This document shows positions 30,081-37,250 of a DNA stretch of 64,000 nucleotides, piece after piece (within the stretch, counting starts at the first letter, position 1; each line of letters opens with the position of its first letter). The notes below the pieces were generated by a model. That model worked only from the letters and a program-made list of their open reading frames with translations. It made no database searches and was not told the origin of the DNA. The translations under genes and the position numbers were made by a program. The stretch comes from Balneolaceae bacterium (lineage in GTDB: Bacteria; Bacteroidota; Rhodothermia; Balneolales; Balneolaceae). The stretch covers positions 1-64,000 of the forward strand of contig VEMX01000007.1 in the NCBI GenBank assembly GCA_009711805.1. The letters run 5' to 3'.

Positions 30081-30317
30081 TGGATGACGGGGTTTTCCCG
30101 CACGCATTCCGATGTGATCGGGAGAAGATGCGGGATCTCCTTGATGCAGGCCACCTTCTCATAAATGGCTGTCATCGCCGGGCCCAGAACCGCGATCTCC
30201 TCGATACGAGCAAGATGGTTCCCAACGGAGCAGTGGCGAACGCAGCCCATGTGGCGGGAGATCCCGGTTCTGCACCTACGCTACCGCTTCGGCTAGCCCG
30301 GGATGACGGCCTTTTTT
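30081..30317. repeat. GC-rich palindromic dispersed repeat
   Basis: The 546-bp gap 29885-30430 is mostly this element. It includes GAAGATGCGGGATCTCCTT (30124-30142, repeated at 37024-37042) and a 22-nt block (30246-30267) whose complement is at 36500-36521. The two halves are arranged as inverted arms around GAACCGCGATCTCC. Four loci in the window carry such sequence. ORFs over it read mostly R/G/P and are not genes. Confidence 0.55.
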
Positions 30318-30331
30318 GACGACTAATCCCA

Positions 30332-30389
30332 CAACCAACTCCACAATCTAAGAATCCAGGTAGGTGCGAATAGCATCTGTTGTTCTCAT
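30332..30389 (-). pseudogene. duplicated 3' end of an aminotransferase gene
   Basis: The 46 nt at 30332-30377 match 37235-37280 in 43 positions, namely the last codons, TAG stop and first downstream bases of the aminotransferase gene at 37251-38549. Read on minus it encodes MRTTDAIRTYLDS then stop (stop 30348-30350), where the intact gene ends ...MRDAIRTYLDS. A GGAGG precedes the ATG at 30389, but 13 codons are unlikely to be a gene. I take it as a relic of a paralogous gene or of copied 3' sequence. Confidence 0.6.
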
Positions 30390-30430
30390 GTCCTCCATTT
30401 ATAAAAAGGAGGTGTTGTGTCTAATTCCAA

Positions 30431-31018
30431 TCAACTTCCATTATTTCCATCCGTCAGTTTTGCCCGCAGAACCTCCAGTTCGTGTTTTCTTTTTACATAT
30501 ATCTGATGCTCCCATCGCCCCGCAAACCAGATGAAGCCAATGAACAAAAAGATCAGGACTGAGATCCATATTTGGGTTAGGGTTTGCCATATGTCCAGAA
30601 GGATAAGCAGCCCCACAGGCAGGATATACCAACGCATAATCTGCGAAAGCCTGACCTGGAAAGTGGCATTGGAAATGGCGTGATCGAGATCACCAAGCAT
30701 GGATCTATCAAAAAGGTGTTCCCTCTTTTTACGCTTTAAACGTCCAGTAAATACGAATGCGGCAGTGGCTGCCATAAGCCCGGCCAGCAGGTAACTGTAG
30801 ATGTCACCATTACCATTACTTTTAAGAAAGGTGGCAACCAGGATGGAAGCTGCAGAAACAATATTGACAATAATGATAAAAACCTCACTTAAACCCGAGA
30901 TGTGTTTGGCACGTTGTTTTTTTGTGCGGATGCGATTGTGCAACGCTTCTTCATTAATTGCATACAGCGGCTGTTGATTCTGTTTATCCCATATTTTTTT
31001 CATTTCTTCAAATTTCAT
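30431..31018 (-). CDS. membrane protein coupled to an ECF sigma factor
   Basis: The 195-residue protein overlaps the 3' end of the sigma-factor gene by 11 nt, so the two are translationally coupled. After a cytoplasmic ~50-residue helix (MKFEEMKKIWDKQNQQ...), hydrophobic segments at about 50-72, 77-95, 130-148 and 152-172 give four membrane helices, and the tail RKHELEVLRAKLTDG is charged. There is no zinc-binding HxxxCxxC motif as in ZAS anti-sigma factors. Position argues for a regulator of the sigma factor, but this is inference. I choose the ATG at 31018 (MKFEEM) over the upstream in-frame ORF extension. Confidence 0.75.
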   Translation of the reverse strand: MKFEEMKKIWDKQNQQPLYAINEEALHNRIRTKKQRAKHISGLSEVFIIIVNIVSAASILVATFLKSNGNGDIYSYLLAGLMAATAAFVFTGRLKRKKREHLFDRSMLGDLDHAISNATFQVRLSQIMRWYILPVGLLILLDIWQTLTQIWISVLIFLFIGFIWFAGRWEHQIYVKRKHELEVLRAKLTDGNNGS

Positions 31019-31520
31019 GGCGATCATACTCCTCCGACTTTTCGGTTAAGTGTTTTTTGATACGGTGAATCTTCACTCCCACATTCGATTCGGAGATGCC
31101 TAATATCTTCGACATCTCCCGATAGCTAAATCCGTCCAGCATCAGCAGGCAAAGCGACCGGTCAATCTTATCCAGCTTTCCGAGTTCTTCATAAAGCCAG
31201 TCGAGCCGTTCATCCTTTTGTTGGTTATTCTTCTGGAGCAGATGCCCTGTGTGGTCGAATGGCAGCCGTCCTTTTTGGTGTTTTTGTTCATCCCGGTTCC
31301 ATTTAATGGCCGTATTGAGGGCCACACGATAAACCCAGGTGCTTACAGCCGATTCTTCCCTGAAATTGGGGACCGACCTCCATAGCTGGATACTGATTTC
31401 CTGGAACAGGTCATCCCGGTCAGTTTCACTAAAAGCATAGGCGCAAATAATTTTAAACAGCAGCCCTTTATGCTGATGGAGCCATCTCCTGAAAATTTCA
31501 CCTTGTTGGGCTTCAGTCAT
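31008..31520 (-). CDS. ECF-type RNA polymerase sigma factor
   Basis: The 170-residue protein contains sigma region 2 (about 20-90: DLFQEISIQLWRSVPNFREESAVSTWVYRVALNTAIKW, which binds core polymerase and melts the -10) and region 4 (about 115-165: LDKIDRSLCLLMLDGFSYREMSKILGISESNVGVKIHRIKKHL, a helix-turn-helix for the -35). The linker has no extra domain. A membrane protein gene overlaps it downstream, the common layout for a sigma/anti-sigma pair. Targets cannot be read from the sequence. Confidence 0.92.
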   Translation of the reverse strand: MTEAQQGEIFRRWLHQHKGLLFKIICAYAFSETDRDDLFQEISIQLWRSVPNFREESAVSTWVYRVALNTAIKWNRDEQKHQKGRLPFDHTGHLLQKNNQQKDERLDWLYEELGKLDKIDRSLCLLMLDGFSYREMSKILGISESNVGVKIHRIKKHLTEKSEEYDRHEI

Positions 31521-31585
31521 GCTAAAGCTTATTTATATCTATTGATGCTGAACAAGAATCGTTTTATGCAATAAAGCTAAAATAG

Positions 31586-31945
31586 TTATGACCTCTCGTT
31601 TTCAACAGGGAGATTGGCAGAAAGCCACCCATTAATACCAGCAGACATCACTTTGATATTTTCAAATCCCATCTTTTTTGCCTTTTTAGCTGCATTGGGT
31701 GCCTTTCGGCACATGGGGTTTGAGCAGTAGAATACCAATAGTGAAGATTTATTTGGTGGAAGCTGACCTTCATTAAAGCTGTTTGGATTAAGGCTCTGTG
31801 CTCCGGGTACGTGATGCTCCATCCAGCTTTGTTCGCTATTGACATCAAATACTGTAACCGGATGTTCTTGAATTTTTTGATGTAGTGCTTCGGGGGAAAT
31901 GCTCTCGAGTCCCATGATAGTTGGGAAAAAATTAGTCAACTTCAT
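31586..31945 (-). CDS. rhodanese-like sulfurtransferase domain protein
   Basis: A single 119-residue rhodanese domain. The active-site loop is FYCSNPMCRKAPNAAKKAKKMG, in which the first Cys is the position that carries persulfide. The strand order HPVTVFDVNSEQSWMEHHVPGAQSLN before it and FENIKVMSAGINGWLSANLPV after it match the family. There is no signal peptide, so it is cytoplasmic. The sulfur acceptor is unknown. It is 65 bp downstream of the sigma-factor gene on the opposite side of the coupled pair, with its own probable promoter. Confidence 0.88.
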   Translation of the reverse strand: MKLTNFFPTIMGLESISPEALHQKIQEHPVTVFDVNSEQSWMEHHVPGAQSLNPNSFNEGQLPPNKSSLLVFYCSNPMCRKAPNAAKKAKKMGFENIKVMSAGINGWLSANLPVENERS

Positions 31946-32054
31946 AGCTGATGGTCTCTTTTAGGGTTGTTTACTTCTTAGTACCAAAACCGAAATCATT
32001 TCTTACAGGATTATAAAATTATTTTTTGGAGTGTGATTATGGGTGGGTAAAATC

Positions 32055-33785
32055 TCACTCCACAATAGCCCGCAAGATATAATCTTCGATAATCAATTCA
32101 GGTTGCCAAAACCGACCGTTGTTGAAATTCCCTGAGGTTATCACTACAACGGTATTCAGATCGGGGAGGATGGAAATGTACTGTCCCCCGGCGCCACGGG
32201 CTTCAATGGCTGTAATTTCCCTGCCATTGACTTTATAAGTGTGATGCCACCACAAATACCCGTATTCCGATTGATCGTCTGTATTTTCAAGTGTGGTATG
32301 CTTTTTAAACGATTGTTGAATCCATTCTTTTGAAATAATGCGTTTTCTCTTCCAGATACCATTGTTGAGATATAGCTGTCCGAACTTTAACATATCCCGG
32401 GGTTGCAGGTACATTCCCCCTCCAAAATAAGGAGACTTGGTATCGTCACCCTGCAAAATGTAATTGGAAATGGCAAGGGGCCGTAGCAAATGCTTGTCCA
32501 TAAAGTATTCTACAGGCTCATTAGTAACAGATCTAAGGGCTACCCCCAACAAAAAAGGATTGGCTGAACCATAATAAGTATGAGTGGAAGGCTCATGAAT
32601 CATGGGGGCGTCAATTACAGTTTTAAGCCAGTTGGGAGATTGTTGGTAGTTCCCCTCGGAAGCAACAGAATTCCGGGTGATTCCAAAATCGATGGCATCC
32701 AGGCCAGAGCTCATCGTTAAGAGGCTGTGCAGGTCAATCTTCGATTTTCTTTCATCTGACTGGATGACCTGTGCATATTTATTTGGCAGAAACTCATGGA
32801 GATTTTGGGCGGTGCTTTTGAATAGCCCCTCATCAACCGCTATACCAATTACTGCTGAAGAAATACTTTTTGAAGCCGACCGTTGGTCATGGGGGGTGGA
32901 GACATCAAAGCCCGCAAAATATTTCTCATATACTAACTCGCCATCTTTGGCAATCAACACACTATGGGTGTTAATGAGTGCTTCTGCTTTTATACTGTCG
33001 GTCATTTGCCGGAGTGGAGCTGGTTTAATACCTGCGTTATCAAGACTGTTAACCAGCCAACCATCATTCATTTTTTGTGGAATTTTGTAATGAGAGGAAG
33101 TTTCCTGGTACAAGGGGCTTTGGGGGAATGAACCCTCATAGGGTTCTAATCGGAGATGTGTAAGTGTAGTACCTGCGAATTTGATAGTCAGATCAATTTG
33201 TTCGGTTGACAATGAAGCATCAAAAGAAAGACCTGTTTTAAAATCCTCGAAGAGAAGGTGATTGCCATTATGTTTAAAATTATAAGCCCAGGTTCCCGTA
33301 AAGCGTTGATCATCAAAAATAGGGAAAGCAACAAGCTGACCAGGGCCGCCTTCCTCTACACTAAGGTAGACAACAGGTGGAGATAAAGCTTTAACCATCC
33401 AGATATTCCATGCACCTTCATATACTCCTTTACCTGTTTTTTGAATGGGGATGTGGTATATAAGCAGGCCTGATTTTATGAAAAGTGTATATACGCTCAT
33501 TGATTCATCCAATGTGCCATAAATAGAAACTTGCTTGTCAATGGCTACCCGGAATTGATTGTTGTCAGTGCCGAAATCACTGCTAAATACCTCCTTCATT
33601 TGGTTGGAAATACGTAAAGAGTAACGGTTAGGATCAATTTGATCGATATTGACTGTCAGGTGGAAGGATTCCGGATCTTTCAGTTCGCCCTTCCAGCCGC
33701 CAATGAACTCTGTAAGATCGGATTGTCCTAAACAAATAAACGATTGAAAGAAGAATATGGTGATAAGGCTTAGATATTTTGTCAT
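32055..33785 (-). CDS. exported serine hydrolase, beta-lactamase/PBP superfamily
   Basis: 576 residues from the ATG at 33785 (a TTG 54 nt upstream is unlikely). The N-terminal signal (MTKYLSLITIFFFQSFICLG-QS) is followed by a ~230-residue beta-rich domain (FIGGWKGELKDPESFHLTVNID) and then the serine hydrolase: SASK with the catalytic Ser and Lys, a YYGSANPFLLGVALR segment in the place of the Tyr motif, and a late GAGGQYISILPDLNTVVVITSG strand. This fits class C-like esterases/DD-peptidase relatives. The N-terminal domain resembles domains seen in such Bacteroidota hydrolases, but its ligand is unknown. It is read toward and away from the AraC gene on the same strand, 66 bp downstream of it. 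Confidence 0.85.
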   Translation of the reverse strand: MTKYLSLITIFFFQSFICLGQSDLTEFIGGWKGELKDPESFHLTVNIDQIDPNRYSLRISNQMKEVFSSDFGTDNNQFRVAIDKQVSIYGTLDESMSVYTLFIKSGLLIYHIPIQKTGKGVYEGAWNIWMVKALSPPVVYLSVEEGGPGQLVAFPIFDDQRFTGTWAYNFKHNGNHLLFEDFKTGLSFDASLSTEQIDLTIKFAGTTLTHLRLEPYEGSFPQSPLYQETSSHYKIPQKMNDGWLVNSLDNAGIKPAPLRQMTDSIKAEALINTHSVLIAKDGELVYEKYFAGFDVSTPHDQRSASKSISSAVIGIAVDEGLFKSTAQNLHEFLPNKYAQVIQSDERKSKIDLHSLLTMSSGLDAIDFGITRNSVASEGNYQQSPNWLKTVIDAPMIHEPSTHTYYGSANPFLLGVALRSVTNEPVEYFMDKHLLRPLAISNYILQGDDTKSPYFGGGMYLQPRDMLKFGQLYLNNGIWKRKRIISKEWIQQSFKKHTTLENTDDQSEYGYLWWHHTYKVNGREITAIEARGAGGQYISILPDLNTVVVITSGNFNNGRFWQPELIIEDYILRAIVE

Positions 33786-33851
33786 AATAGTAGGATCAAT
33801 AGGTTGAACGAACCAATATAGGAGGATATCACTACTCAAAATAGAACGAAT

Positions 33852-34679
33852 TTAACATCGAGAATTTATCCCCGGAGCGATAATTTTTTTGTATCGGAGA
33901 GGAGTAGTACTATATATCTTTTTAAAACAACGGTTAAAATGACTTTGATCCGAAAAACCACATTCAAAGGCAATTTCTGTCATAGTTTTGGGAGAGCATT
34001 TAAGCAAGGCTGCTGCTTTGTCTACTCTTAGCTTTCGGATGAATTCACCAAAAGTAACCCCAAAATAATGTGGAAAAGCCCGGGAAATATGAGCGGGATG
34101 AACATCCAGTTGACAGGCAAGCGAGTTCAGCGAATGTCTCTTTTCACATTCATCATGCAGAATGTTGTTCAGACGATTTATCCATGTTGGTTTAGGAAGA
34201 GTATTGACAGTATTGTTTTCATTTATCTTTTCAAAAAGACTGAGCATCAGGCTGGTGATGGATAGCTCAGTAGCGGTATCGCTTATCCTGGATTCGAGGT
34301 ACAGGCGGTCGAAGGTTCCTTTAATCAAAGGATGGATCAGCATGTTACTGCCTTCGCCTATTGTATAATCAAGATCGTATTGATCAAACCATTCTTTTTC
34401 GATTTCAACATGAAAACCCCGCGAGTGATCAGACTTCATTTCGTTGCAATGCGCTTCCTGCCAATTGTGAAATAGAAGTGATCCGGGCTCGAGAATGTAT
34501 GATTCCTTTTTGTTTGTCTCCCCCAAATATCCCTCGAGCAGGTAGGTAAAGTAGGTGTTTTCATGATAATGCCAATCTACCCGACGGTGGGTATAAACAG
34601 TTTCGGTGATGACAATATGATCCAAATGAATAAGCCGGTTATGGGAGCCAAAGAAATCACCTTTTTTAATCTGTTGCAT
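33852..34679 (-). CDS. AraC-family transcription regulator
   Basis: 275 residues. The N-terminal ~150 form a cupin-like effector domain (RRVDWHYHENTYFTYLLEGYLG, then EPGSLLFHNWQEAHCN). The C-terminal ~100 hold two helix-turn-helix units: LNSLACQLDVHPAHISRAFPHYFGVTFGEFIRKLRVDKAAALL, then MTEIAFECGFSDQSHFNRCFKKIYSTTPLRY. The serine hydrolase gene lies 66 bp downstream on the same strand, so it may be coregulated or its target. It is divergent from the SDR gene across a 284-bp region that also contains palindromic TetR-type operators. The effector is unknown. Confidence 0.9.
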   Translation of the reverse strand: MQQIKKGDFFGSHNRLIHLDHIVITETVYTHRRVDWHYHENTYFTYLLEGYLGETNKKESYILEPGSLLFHNWQEAHCNEMKSDHSRGFHVEIEKEWFDQYDLDYTIGEGSNMLIHPLIKGTFDRLYLESRISDTATELSITSLMLSLFEKINENNTVNTLPKPTWINRLNNILHDECEKRHSLNSLACQLDVHPAHISRAFPHYFGVTFGEFIRKLRVDKAAALLKCSPKTMTEIAFECGFSDQSHFNRCFKKIYSTTPLRYKKIIAPGINSRC

Positions 34680-34877
34680 ATCTTATAAATGTTAACTTAA
34701 TGATGGAGGAATACCAGTACTTATGGTTAGAAAAAAGCATGATATCATATTGGTGAACATTTCATTATCTCTAAAAAGAAATATGGATCATGCCGAAATG
34801 CTGCCTTTCTACCAGAAATGCAATTATAAGTTGCACCGTGCTCTATAAAACCAGTTTCTGAAAATCTGTAACATGCT

Positions 34878-34926
34878 TTGGAATGATCGTTCCAATTTGT
34901 ATCTTTTTTTGGAACGACCGTTCTGT
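34878..34926. promoter_or_regulatory. paired palindromic operators upstream of the SDR gene
   Basis: Two 18-bp near-palindromes, TTGGAATGATCGTTCCAA (34878-34895) and TTGGAACGACCGTTCTGT (34909-34926), lie 38-86 bp before the SDR start and share the core GGAAC/T-GA-CGTTCC. The same core occurs twice more in front of the adjacent TetR gene (35735-35790). They probably are binding sites for that TetR-type repressor. Confidence 0.75.
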
Positions 34927-34963
34927 TATAAAAACAAATCATAGATTAAAGACACAATTCAAC

Positions 34964-35719
34964 ATGAGTTCATTAAATGGAAAAGTAGCCGTAGTTACCG
35001 GAGGTAATAGCGGTATTGGATATACAACTGCACAAAAGTTAAAGCACCGGGGTGCAGAAGTAATTATTACCGGCAGGTCGGCTGAGAAAGTTCAGAGTGC
35101 TGCTGAAGAAATAGGAGTCAGAGGTATGGTAGCCGATGTACGCGACTTATCTGCGATTGATCACATGGCAGATCAAATTAAAAATGAGTTTGGAAAAATA
35201 GATATCCTGTTTGTAAATGCAGGGGTTTTTCAACCGGTACCTATTGGGCAAATAAGTGAAGAAGTATTTGACTATCAAATGGAAATTAACTTTAAAGGAG
35301 CCGTATTTACTATTGAAAAGCTGCTGCCTATCCTTAATGATGGGGCATCAATCATTAACCTGTCTTCTGTAAATGCTTATACCGGGATGCCCAACACGGC
35401 AGTTTATGCGGCATCTAAAGCCGCCCTTAATTCCTATACAAGAACAGCTTCAACGGAATTGGCACCCAGAGGTATTAGAATAAATTCAGTGAACCCGGGA
35501 CCTGTGGAAACTCCGATATTTGGCAAAACCGGCATGAAGGAAGAGGATCTGAATGGGTTAGCGGAAGAAATGCAAAACAGAATACCGCTTAAGCGATATG
35601 GTCAGCCTGAGGATATCGCAAGTCTTGTTGCATTCTTAGCTTCGGATGAGGCTTCATTCATAACAGGAAGCGAATATAACATTGATGGTGGCATTAATAT
35701 AAACCCACTGTTGAGCTAA
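34964..35719 (+). CDS. short-chain dehydrogenase/reductase
   Basis: NAD(P)-dependent oxidoreductase of the classical SDR fold, 251 residues from ATG 34964 (MSSLNGKVAVVTG). The nucleotide site is TGGNSGIGY, followed by FVNAGVF for NAG. The catalytic Ser lies in INLSSVNAYTG and the Tyr-Lys pair in VYAASKAALNSY. PGPVETPIFGKTG and GSEYNIDGG are the usual later motifs. The second site, ITGRSAEKVQS, suggests NADP preference because of the Arg, but this is only suggestive. It is the first gene of an SDR-TetR pair whose control regions hold four copies of a shared operator, so it is probably induced by a ligand of that TetR. The actual substrate is unknown. Confidence 0.92.
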   Translation: MSSLNGKVAVVTGGNSGIGYTTAQKLKHRGAEVIITGRSAEKVQSAAEEIGVRGMVADVRDLSAIDHMADQIKNEFGKIDILFVNAGVFQPVPIGQISEEVFDYQMEINFKGAVFTIEKLLPILNDGASIINLSSVNAYTGMPNTAVYAASKAALNSYTRTASTELAPRGIRINSVNPGPVETPIFGKTGMKEEDLNGLAEEMQNRIPLKRYGQPEDIASLVAFLASDEASFITGSEYNIDGGININPLLS

Positions 35720-35734
35720 TTTTTTTATCCTAAT

Positions 35735-35790
35735 TTGGAACGATAGTTCCAGTTCACTAAATTTGCAGGAACAATCATCGTTCCTGCAAA
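35735..35790. promoter_or_regulatory. palindromic operators upstream of the TetR gene
   Basis: TTGGAACGATAGTTCCAG (35735-35752) is followed by a perfect long inverted repeat with 11-bp arms TTTGCAGGAAC (35762-35772) and GTTCCTGCAAA (35780-35790) and a 7-bp spacer. They repeat the GGAAC...GTTCC core of the operators before the SDR gene. The second repeat lies right in front of the TetR start (35799) and would block its own transcription if bound. Confidence 0.75.
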
Positions 35791-35798
35791 TTTTTATT

Positions 35799-36377
35799 AT
35801 GCCAAGAGTTAAACAATTTGATGATCAAGAAGTATTAAATCAGGCAATGAATCTGTTTTGGAAACAGGGATATGCTGCAACCTCGGTACAAGATCTTGTA
35901 AGTCATTTGGGAATTAGCAGAGCCAGCTTATATGATACATTTGGCAATAAGGAACAGCTTTTCAATAAGGCTTTTAAAGCTTATAGAAAAAATAATTTAG
36001 AACAGTTATGCCAGTTTTTTCAGAATCAACCTGATGTAAAAGAAGGAATTAAAAGATTTTTTGAAATGGGCATTGATGAATCTATCTGCACTGACAGAAA
36101 AGGTTGTTTTGTAGTTAACACCACAACAGAATTAATCCCGGGAGATGAAAATATTCTGAAGGTCTTAGAGGAGAATAAAAGAAGTCTTGAAAATCTTTTT
36201 TATGAGTATTTAAAGAAGGGTGAACAAGAAGGCCAATTTAAAGCAAAAGAAAGCTTAAGAACCATAGCCTCCCTTATGTTTATGTTATACAGTGGGCTTA
36301 AAGTAGTCTCAAAAATAAAGCCGGATAAAATGGAATTAATGAGTTCTGTGAATGCTATTTTATTTTTGTTAGACTAA
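35799..36377 (+). CDS. TetR/AcrR-family repressor
   Basis: 193 residues from ATG 35799 (MPRVKQFDDQEVLNQA); the frame is open upstream only through the operator repeat. The N-terminal helix-turn-helix reads ALNLFWKQGY-like, TSVQDLVSHLGISRASLYDTFGNKEQLFNKAF (recognition helix SRASLYDTF), followed by an all-helical ligand domain including YEYLKKGEQEGQFKAKE. It lies 80 bp after the SDR gene on the same strand. Operators before both genes suggest autorepression and control of the SDR. The effector is not predictable. Confidence 0.92.
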   Translation: MPRVKQFDDQEVLNQAMNLFWKQGYAATSVQDLVSHLGISRASLYDTFGNKEQLFNKAFKAYRKNNLEQLCQFFQNQPDVKEGIKRFFEMGIDESICTDRKGCFVVNTTTELIPGDENILKVLEENKRSLENLFYEYLKKGEQEGQFKAKESLRTIASLMFMLYSGLKVVSKIKPDKMELMSSVNAILFLLD

Positions 36378-36672
36378 TTATTGGTACCTGTCATATCTCA
36401 TCTCATTCAGATATGATGTTCAGGGAAATTCAGTCTTTAAAATACTTGAAAAGCTGAGGTAATGAAGCGTTAAGAAATACATCCAATCCTCCCACCGATC
36501 CGGGATCTCCCGCCACATGGGTTACACCTGCCACGGCCTCCTTGTTAACCACCTTGCCCGTACCAGGGAGATCGCGGGTCTTCGTATACACTTCGCCCGC
36601 GATGACTCATTCTTTAATACCCCCGTAGTTTAGACAGGTGAACCCCGCCCGATATCTTGGTTCATTGTTTAA
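36378..36672. repeat. intergenic region with GC-rich palindromic dispersed repeat
   Basis: At 36494-36607 it carries another member of the repeat found at 17091-17145 and 30081-30317: the 36500-36521 block is the complement of 30246-30267, and 36543-36581 matches 17094-17131. The remaining bases show no gene. A family 1 MITE follows directly at 36673. Confidence 0.55.
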
Positions 36673-36900
36673 CCCGAATTATTCACGAATGGATGCAAAA
36701 TGGCGATCTATATACTTGAATATATTACCGTTGAATTGCTTTATGTAATAGCCCAATTTTGAGGTACGGATTAGGCGGCGAAATTTCCCCGTACGCTGCG
36801 TTCAAGTGAAAATTGGGGTACTCAGGGTACCAAAGTACCCTTCCGTTCCCATTTCCACTTCGCCTTGCGTACGATTAAATTTCTTGGTGAATAATCCGGG
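36673..36900. mobile_element. 228-bp MITE-like element, family 1, copy 2
   Basis: Inverted relative to the copy at 2279-2506, with about 3 differences in 228. The ends are CCCGAATTATTCACG and the complement of CCCGGATTATTCACC, and TTTAA flanks both sides (36668-36672 and 36901-36905), a clear 5-bp target duplication. It sits between two GC-rich palindromic repeats in an 870-bp gene-free stretch. The ORF 36806-37294 that crosses it carries the same residues as the ORF over copy 1 and is not taken as a gene. Confidence 0.8.
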
Positions 36901-37250
36901 TTTAAGGGGGCAAATCGCCGGTATTTTCCTCGCCATTTCTCACAGACCCCTGCCAGCGCCGCCAAACCTACACAAGAAGACTTTTTTATGCTACCGGAAG
37001 ACACCCTTTTCTGGGAAGTACCCGAAGATGCGGGATCTCCTTTTCATGGCCACCAAGTTGCTAAAGCATCTGCCTGAATCAACATCCCAAACCGCTTTCG
37101 GGAGATCCCCGGCCTGGACCAGGGGTGACCGGGCTTTTAGAACATTGATTTATTTTAGCGGGGTGGAGGAAACTACAGCATTGTTTTCGCAGTCTGGATT
37201 TTTCCTTCTGCCGCTTCACCTTTCACTCCCCCCCCAACCAACTCCACAAT
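36901..37250. repeat. GC-rich palindromic repeat downstream of the MITE
   Basis: Contains GAAGATGCGGGATCTCCTT (37024-37042, identical to 30124-30142), then its inverted counterpart GGGAGATCCCCGGCC (about 37100-37114). The final bases before 37251 match the sequence downstream of the duplicated aminotransferase end at 30332-30352. No gene is seen. Confidence 0.5.

Noticed and set aside
33786-33839. Longer start (TTG 33839) of the serine hydrolase
   Set aside because: It would place residues before a normal signal peptide; ATG 33785 starts the signal directly.
2279-36900. Possible CRISPR or phage repeats
   Set aside because: The repeats are few, long, with inverted ends and no regular spacers; no cas or phage genes seen.
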